The notes beneath the pieces are model-generated. The model was not told the origin of the DNA. It made no database searches and saw only the letters and a program-made list of their open reading frames with translations. The position numbers and the translations under genes were made by a program. Positions 61,094 to 64,000 of a DNA stretch of 64,000 nucleotides are shown piece by piece. Source of the DNA: CAXNKH01 sp049296795. GTDB taxonomy: Bacteria > Pseudomonadota > Gammaproteobacteria > Burkholderiales > Burkholderiaceae_C. Location of the stretch: assembly GCA_049296795.1 (NCBI GenBank), contig JBAQTC010000047.1:45255-109254 (forward strand), written 5' to 3'. Numbering within the stretch: position 1 is the first letter of the stretch; each line of letters opens with the position of its first letter.

Positions 61094-61906
61094 GTGGGAC
61101 CCATCGGCGTCTTTGACAGCGGGATGGGGGGCTTAAGCATTTTGCAGGCCCTGCGCGTCGAGATGCCGCTGGAGTCTTTTGTTTATCTGGCTGACAGTGC
61201 TCATGCACCTTACGGCGAGCGTGATGACCATTATTTGACGCAACGTAGTCTTGTCATCACCCAGTTTTTGCGCCAACGGCATCAGATCAAGCTGCTGGTT
61301 GTGGCCTGCAACACAGCCACCGCTGCGGCAATTCATAGCCTCAGGGCGGCGCATCCCGACTTGCCCATCGTCGGGGTCGAGCCGGCGCTTAAACCCGCTA
61401 CAACTTCAAGCCAAACCCACCGCATCGGTGTGCTCGCCACGCGCAGCACCTTAGCCAGCGCCAAATACCTAGCCCTGCTTCAGTCACTCGGCGGAAAAGC
61501 AGAGTTCATCAGCCAAGCTTGTGATGGATTAGCTCAGTCCATCGAACTGGACGATGTCCAAAAAATTGCCTTACTGTGTCGGGACTACATCCAAGCCATG
61601 GGTCCCTTTGGCCAGCAAATTGGGCAGATCGACAGCCTGGTGTTGGGATGCACCCACTACCCCTTTGTCAGCGACCAGATCAAAGCAGCCGTTGGCCAAC
61701 CGATTGTTCTGTTCGACAGCGGTGCACCGGTAGCGCGACAAGCCAGGCGACTGCTGGAAATCAGTGCCTTGGGGCCAACCCAAGGTCCCGCGCAAATCAC
61801 CTTGCTCGCCAGCGGCGCTACCGCCAGCTTGCAAAGTGCGGCCCAGCGTTGGCTCAAGCTCCAACAAACGGTCCACTACCAAGCCGAACTGGCCACATCG
61901 GTCTGA
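61094..61906 (+). CDS. murI: Glutamate racemase
   Basis: Makes D-glutamate for peptidoglycan. It is 270 residues. Both catalytic cysteines are present: VVACNTATAAAI near residue 75 and LGCTHYPFV near 185. The N-terminus is IGVFDSGMGGLSIL. Start codon GTG at 61094, 3 bases after the fumarase stop, so translation is probably coupled. Confidence 0.95.
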   Translation: MGPIGVFDSGMGGLSILQALRVEMPLESFVYLADSAHAPYGERDDHYLTQRSLVITQFLRQRHQIKLLVVACNTATAAAIHSLRAAHPDLPIVGVEPALKPATTSSQTHRIGVLATRSTLASAKYLALLQSLGGKAEFISQACDGLAQSIELDDVQKIALLCRDYIQAMGPFGQQIGQIDSLVLGCTHYPFVSDQIKAAVGQPIVLFDSGAPVARQARRLLEISALGPTQGPAQITLLASGATASLQSAAQRWLKLQQTVHYQAELATSV

Positions 61907-62011
61907 TCCCAAGCTTAGGGGTTTACCCTTCAATCGTCGGTTAGACCTGTTTTTTCAATGTAAACCTGAAATAAACGGCTAGCATGCGGAAAACTTGGAG
62001 AGGATCTCATC

Positions 62012-62998
62012 ATGACCTTGCATAGGCGCAAACTTGTTCAATCCGTCGTGGCTCTGCTGAGCTTGCCCCAGGCCTTGACGTCATTGGCGCAATCGGCTCC
62101 CTGGCCCAACAAACCGATTCGTTACATCGTTCCTTTTGCGCCGGGCGGTGCCACCGACATTCTGGCCCGCCTGGTCGGAGAAAAACTCGGGGCGGTCCTG
62201 GGACAAACCGTTGTCATTGAAAACAAGCCGGGGCAAGGCGGCTCTATCGGCGTTGCCGAACTGGCACGTGCTACGCCCGATGGCTACACCATAGGCGGTG
62301 GCACCATCAGCTCGCATGGCATTAACGCCACCCTGTATGGCAAGTTGCCGTATGACCCGGTGACCAGTTTCGCTCCAATCACGATGTATGCCACGCTGCC
62401 CAACATCCTGGTGGTGCACCCCAGCGTACCGGCCAACAACGTGGCCGAGCTGATTGCTTTGCTCAAGGCTCAGCCTGATAAATATTCGTTTGGCTCTGCG
62501 GGCACCGGCACCTCGCAACACATCTCAGGTGAGTTGTTCAAGACCATGGCCGGCGTCAACATGCAACACATTCCCTACCGTGGCAGTGGCCCCATGCTGG
62601 TGGAGTTACTCGGTGGGACTTTGCCCCTGTCGTTTGAAAACATCATCACCGTTGTGCCGCATATCAAGTCGGGCAAGCTGCGCCCGCTGGCGGTGACAAC
62701 ACCGCGACGTTCGGGTGTTGCGCCCGACGTTCCTACCCTGGCCGAATCGGGATTGGCTGGATTTGAAATCAGTTCGTGGCAGGCCGTGTTTGCACCGGCA
62801 GGAACGCCGCAGCCGATTGTTGACAGGCTGTATACCGAGATTTCACGCATCCTCAAACTGCCCGATGTCATCAAGCGTTTAAACGAACTTGGGCTCGACC
62901 TGAGTGGCATGCCACCGTCCGAGCTGACGGCCTTGCTTAAAATCGAAGTTCCGCGCCTTGGGAAAATTGTGAAAGACAGCGGCGCGACCGCGAACTAG
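62012..62998 (+). CDS. Tripartite tricarboxylate transporter substrate-binding protein (Bug family), second copy
   Basis: A 328-residue periplasmic binding protein with a signal peptide (about 1-27, ending SLAQS). Patterns RYIVPFAPGGATDILARLVGEKLGAVLGQTVVIENKPG and SFAPITMYATLPNILVVHPSVP are typical. It differs clearly from the Bug gene at 44372, so it is not a recent duplicate. A GGAGAGG site precedes the ATG. No membrane components are adjacent. Confidence 0.93.
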   Translation: MTLHRRKLVQSVVALLSLPQALTSLAQSAPWPNKPIRYIVPFAPGGATDILARLVGEKLGAVLGQTVVIENKPGQGGSIGVAELARATPDGYTIGGGTISSHGINATLYGKLPYDPVTSFAPITMYATLPNILVVHPSVPANNVAELIALLKAQPDKYSFGSAGTGTSQHISGELFKTMAGVNMQHIPYRGSGPMLVELLGGTLPLSFENIITVVPHIKSGKLRPLAVTTPRRSGVAPDVPTLAESGLAGFEISSWQAVFAPAGTPQPIVDRLYTEISRILKLPDVIKRLNELGLDLSGMPPSELTALLKIEVPRLGKIVKDSGATAN

Positions 62999-63182
62999 CC
63001 CCGGAGGAAACCCATTTCCAGTGACCTGAAGTTGGCCCCATTTTTACGGGCACTTCTATGCTCTTGCAGAGGGAGTAGTTCCCCGATACACCACCGTACC
63101 TGTGGCTCCGCATACAGCAGTTCAAACAGCCAGGAATTAATTGGAATCCGATCCAATTATCGATACAGGAATGGTTCACGCA
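62999..63182. other. Non-coding stretch between the Bug gene and hepT, possibly a decayed element
   Basis: A 184-base gap with no supported gene. It has a 7-base inverted repeat (AATTGGA at 63139-63145 with TCCAATT at 63152-63158). On the minus strand the segment TGTATGCGGAGCCACAGGT followed by ACGGTGGTG looks a little like group II intron core sequence, but I cannot confirm this. Confidence 0.25.
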
Positions 63183-63599
63183 TCAAGCATGGTCGTGCTT
63201 GAGCACGGAAGAAGTGAACTGCAAAAAATCGTCAAGCGTTTGGGTAATGATGCTGACCGTGATCGGCAGCAGCAGGGTCTGGTAATCATGGAGCGCAATA
63301 TTGCGAAAACCAACCATTTTCTTCAAGCTCTCGGCCAAAGCGTCATCAATCCAGCCTGCCCGAACCAGTAAATCAAACACCTGTCGTGCGCTCTGCGGAA
63401 CCCCCAGCTTCTGGCGGCGGACCAGATGATGACCCAAATCCAATGCCGCTTCGCAAGCGCGCTGGATATTTAAAACTGCGGCATCCTGGCGTGAAAAATT
63501 GCTAGCAAATCCATCCCCAGCCGCCGCATACTCTTCACGCGCACGATAAATGCAACGCTCGATCGTGGCCGCTTTATTCAATACAACGTCGTCAGCCAT
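63183..63599 (-). CDS. HepT-family toxin (DUF86 RNase)
   Basis: A 138-residue protein of the HepT/DUF86 family, partner of MntA-type nucleotidyltransferase antitoxins. Its active-site motif Rx4HxY is intact: R99-N-I-A-L-H104-D-Y106. The Tyr is the residue that MntA adenylylates in the Shewanella system to silence the RNase. Helical core NIQRACEAALDLGHHLVRR is typical. The ATG at 63599 overlaps the end of the mntA reading frame by 8 bases. The antitoxin gene is broken, so the toxin appears without a functional cognate partner. Confidence 0.87.
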   Translation of the reverse strand: MADDVVLNKAATIERCIYRAREEYAAAGDGFASNFSRQDAAVLNIQRACEAALDLGHHLVRRQKLGVPQSARQVFDLLVRAGWIDDALAESLKKMVGFRNIALHDYQTLLLPITVSIITQTLDDFLQFTSSVLKHDHA

Positions 63600-63875
63600 A
63601 GACCCGCCCTTCTTTGGCAATGTCCTTGATCAGGTCTGCCCGGGCGACATCGAGTGAATTTTTTTCGCTCATCACAAAACATTCATACAAAGAGGCGTTG
63701 GGCTCCTTGGCCAACACTCCTTGGCCCACAACTTGCGCCCTAGGCTTAACACCTGATGCTGCATCACCGTGCTGGCGGCCCGAAAATCCAATAAATCGAC
63801 GGCGCAACCCACTTTAGAAGCAAGCTTGCCAGCCAGCTCCCAAAGCTCAAGTGGTTTGGCATAGCCCTCCACCAG
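63592..63875 (-). pseudogene. MntA-type antitoxin (minimal nucleotidyltransferase), truncated and frameshifted
   Basis: The C-terminal half of an MntA antitoxin. From about 63875 the frame reads EGYAKPLELWELAGKLASK, GCAVDLLDFRAASTVMQHQV, GRKLWAKE, and then runs off. After a shift it resumes as AKEPNASLYECFVMSEKNSL and RADLIKDIAKEGRVYG to the stop at 63592. The break is at two adjacent 14-base copies (63703-63730). The N-terminal half, which would hold the catalytic GSxARG and DxD motifs, is missing and replaced by repeat-rich DNA resembling an insertion-sequence end. Confidence 0.78.
63703..63730 (-). repeat. 14-base tandem duplication that frameshifts mntA
   Basis: CTCCTTGGCCAACA (63703-63716) and CTCCTTGGCCCACA (63717-63730) are directly adjacent and differ at one base. 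A 14-base duplication shifts the reading frame and explains the break seen in mntA. Confidence 0.85.
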
Positions 63876-64000
63876 TGCGTATTCCGGTGAACGTGACCGC
63901 TGATTCCGGCATCGTGACCGGCATTCCGGCGAACGTGACCAAGGGGCGGTGTTGCGCGTTTTGATTTTATGCCGGCTTGCTTTTCCGACTGGTTTTCCTT
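63876..64000. mobile_element. Probable end of an IS21-family-like insertion sequence (partial)
   Basis: Homology to mntA stops at about 63875. Beyond it are three imperfect tandem units built on ATTCCGG...GTGACC, at 63881, 63903 and 63923, about 20-22 bases apart. Multiple terminal repeats of this kind are found at the ends of IS21-type elements. The rest of the element, including any istA/istB genes, would lie beyond the window. The family name is from memory of similar ends, not a search. Confidence 0.45.

Overview
The window looks like a chromosomal segment from a betaproteobacterium of the order Burkholderiales, most likely a Comamonadaceae relative of Rhodoferax or Polaromonas. This is inferred from gene content and order, not from a database search. 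The pointers are the surE-pcm-nlpD-rpoS order, the exbB-exbD-lpxK-(UPF0434)-kdsB-adk cluster, an arginine-type EF-P with its rhamnosyltransferase EarP, two tripartite-tricarboxylate (Bug) binding proteins, and primosomal PriB between S6 and S18. There is no rRNA, prophage or CRISPR array. Two tRNAs are present (His-GTG and Val-TAC).

Layout. Bases 1-5300 hold the end of a peroxiredoxin gene, a PIN-PhoH protein, dnaB and the rpsF-priB-rpsR-rplI operon. Bases 5300-11400 hold an exonuclease, a CNMP/CBS/DUF294 signalling protein, a two-subunit sodium:solute symporter and a TPR protein with a small membrane protein. Bases 11500-15000 carry ppsA with its divergent regulator ppsR. Bases 15000-19900 are an iron-uptake operon behind a perfect Fur palindrome: TonB-dependent receptor, PiuC-type hydroxylase, tonB, exbB, exbD. 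Bases 19900-26000 carry a GlcG-like protein, a Bax-inhibitor family protein, rlmD and the stationary-phase cluster rpoS-nlpD-pcm-surE. Bases 26000-34400 have a quinone oxidoreductase, the decayed tail of an amidohydrolase, a secreted nuclease, a compact hupB-tRNA-Val-ppiD-tRNA-His run, and a four-gene chain joined by 4-base overlaps (tartrate dehydrogenase, alpha/beta hydrolase, DMT exporter, pgsA).

Bases 34400-44200 hold uvrC, earP/efp, a LOG-family protein, rmuC, a hydroxyacid dehydrogenase, nhaD, a nitroreductase and a thioesterase. An isolated promoter-terminator pair at 44213-44351 may be a small RNA. Bases 44300-52000 carry a Bug protein, a patatin-like lipoprotein divergent from a Fur-linked ferric-binding protein, clpA/clpS, a small Pro/Ala/Thr-rich secreted protein, a DUF192 protein and a PuuD-like membrane protein. 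Bases 52000-62000 hold xseA, the exbB/exbD-lpxK-kdsB-adk envelope cluster, acs, fumarase class I and murI.

Most of the window is stable core genome. The right end (about 63000-64000) is different. An intact HepT-type toxin gene follows an MntA antitoxin gene that is truncated by what looks like an IS21-family end and also frameshifted by a 14-base tandem duplication. Other points to examine are the missing canonical start of priB, an EF-hand-like loop and an Ala/Lys-rich insertion in the symporter, and the candidate small RNA. I did not find a convincing wholly new system. The decayed toxin-antitoxin locus and the orphan transcript are the best leads.
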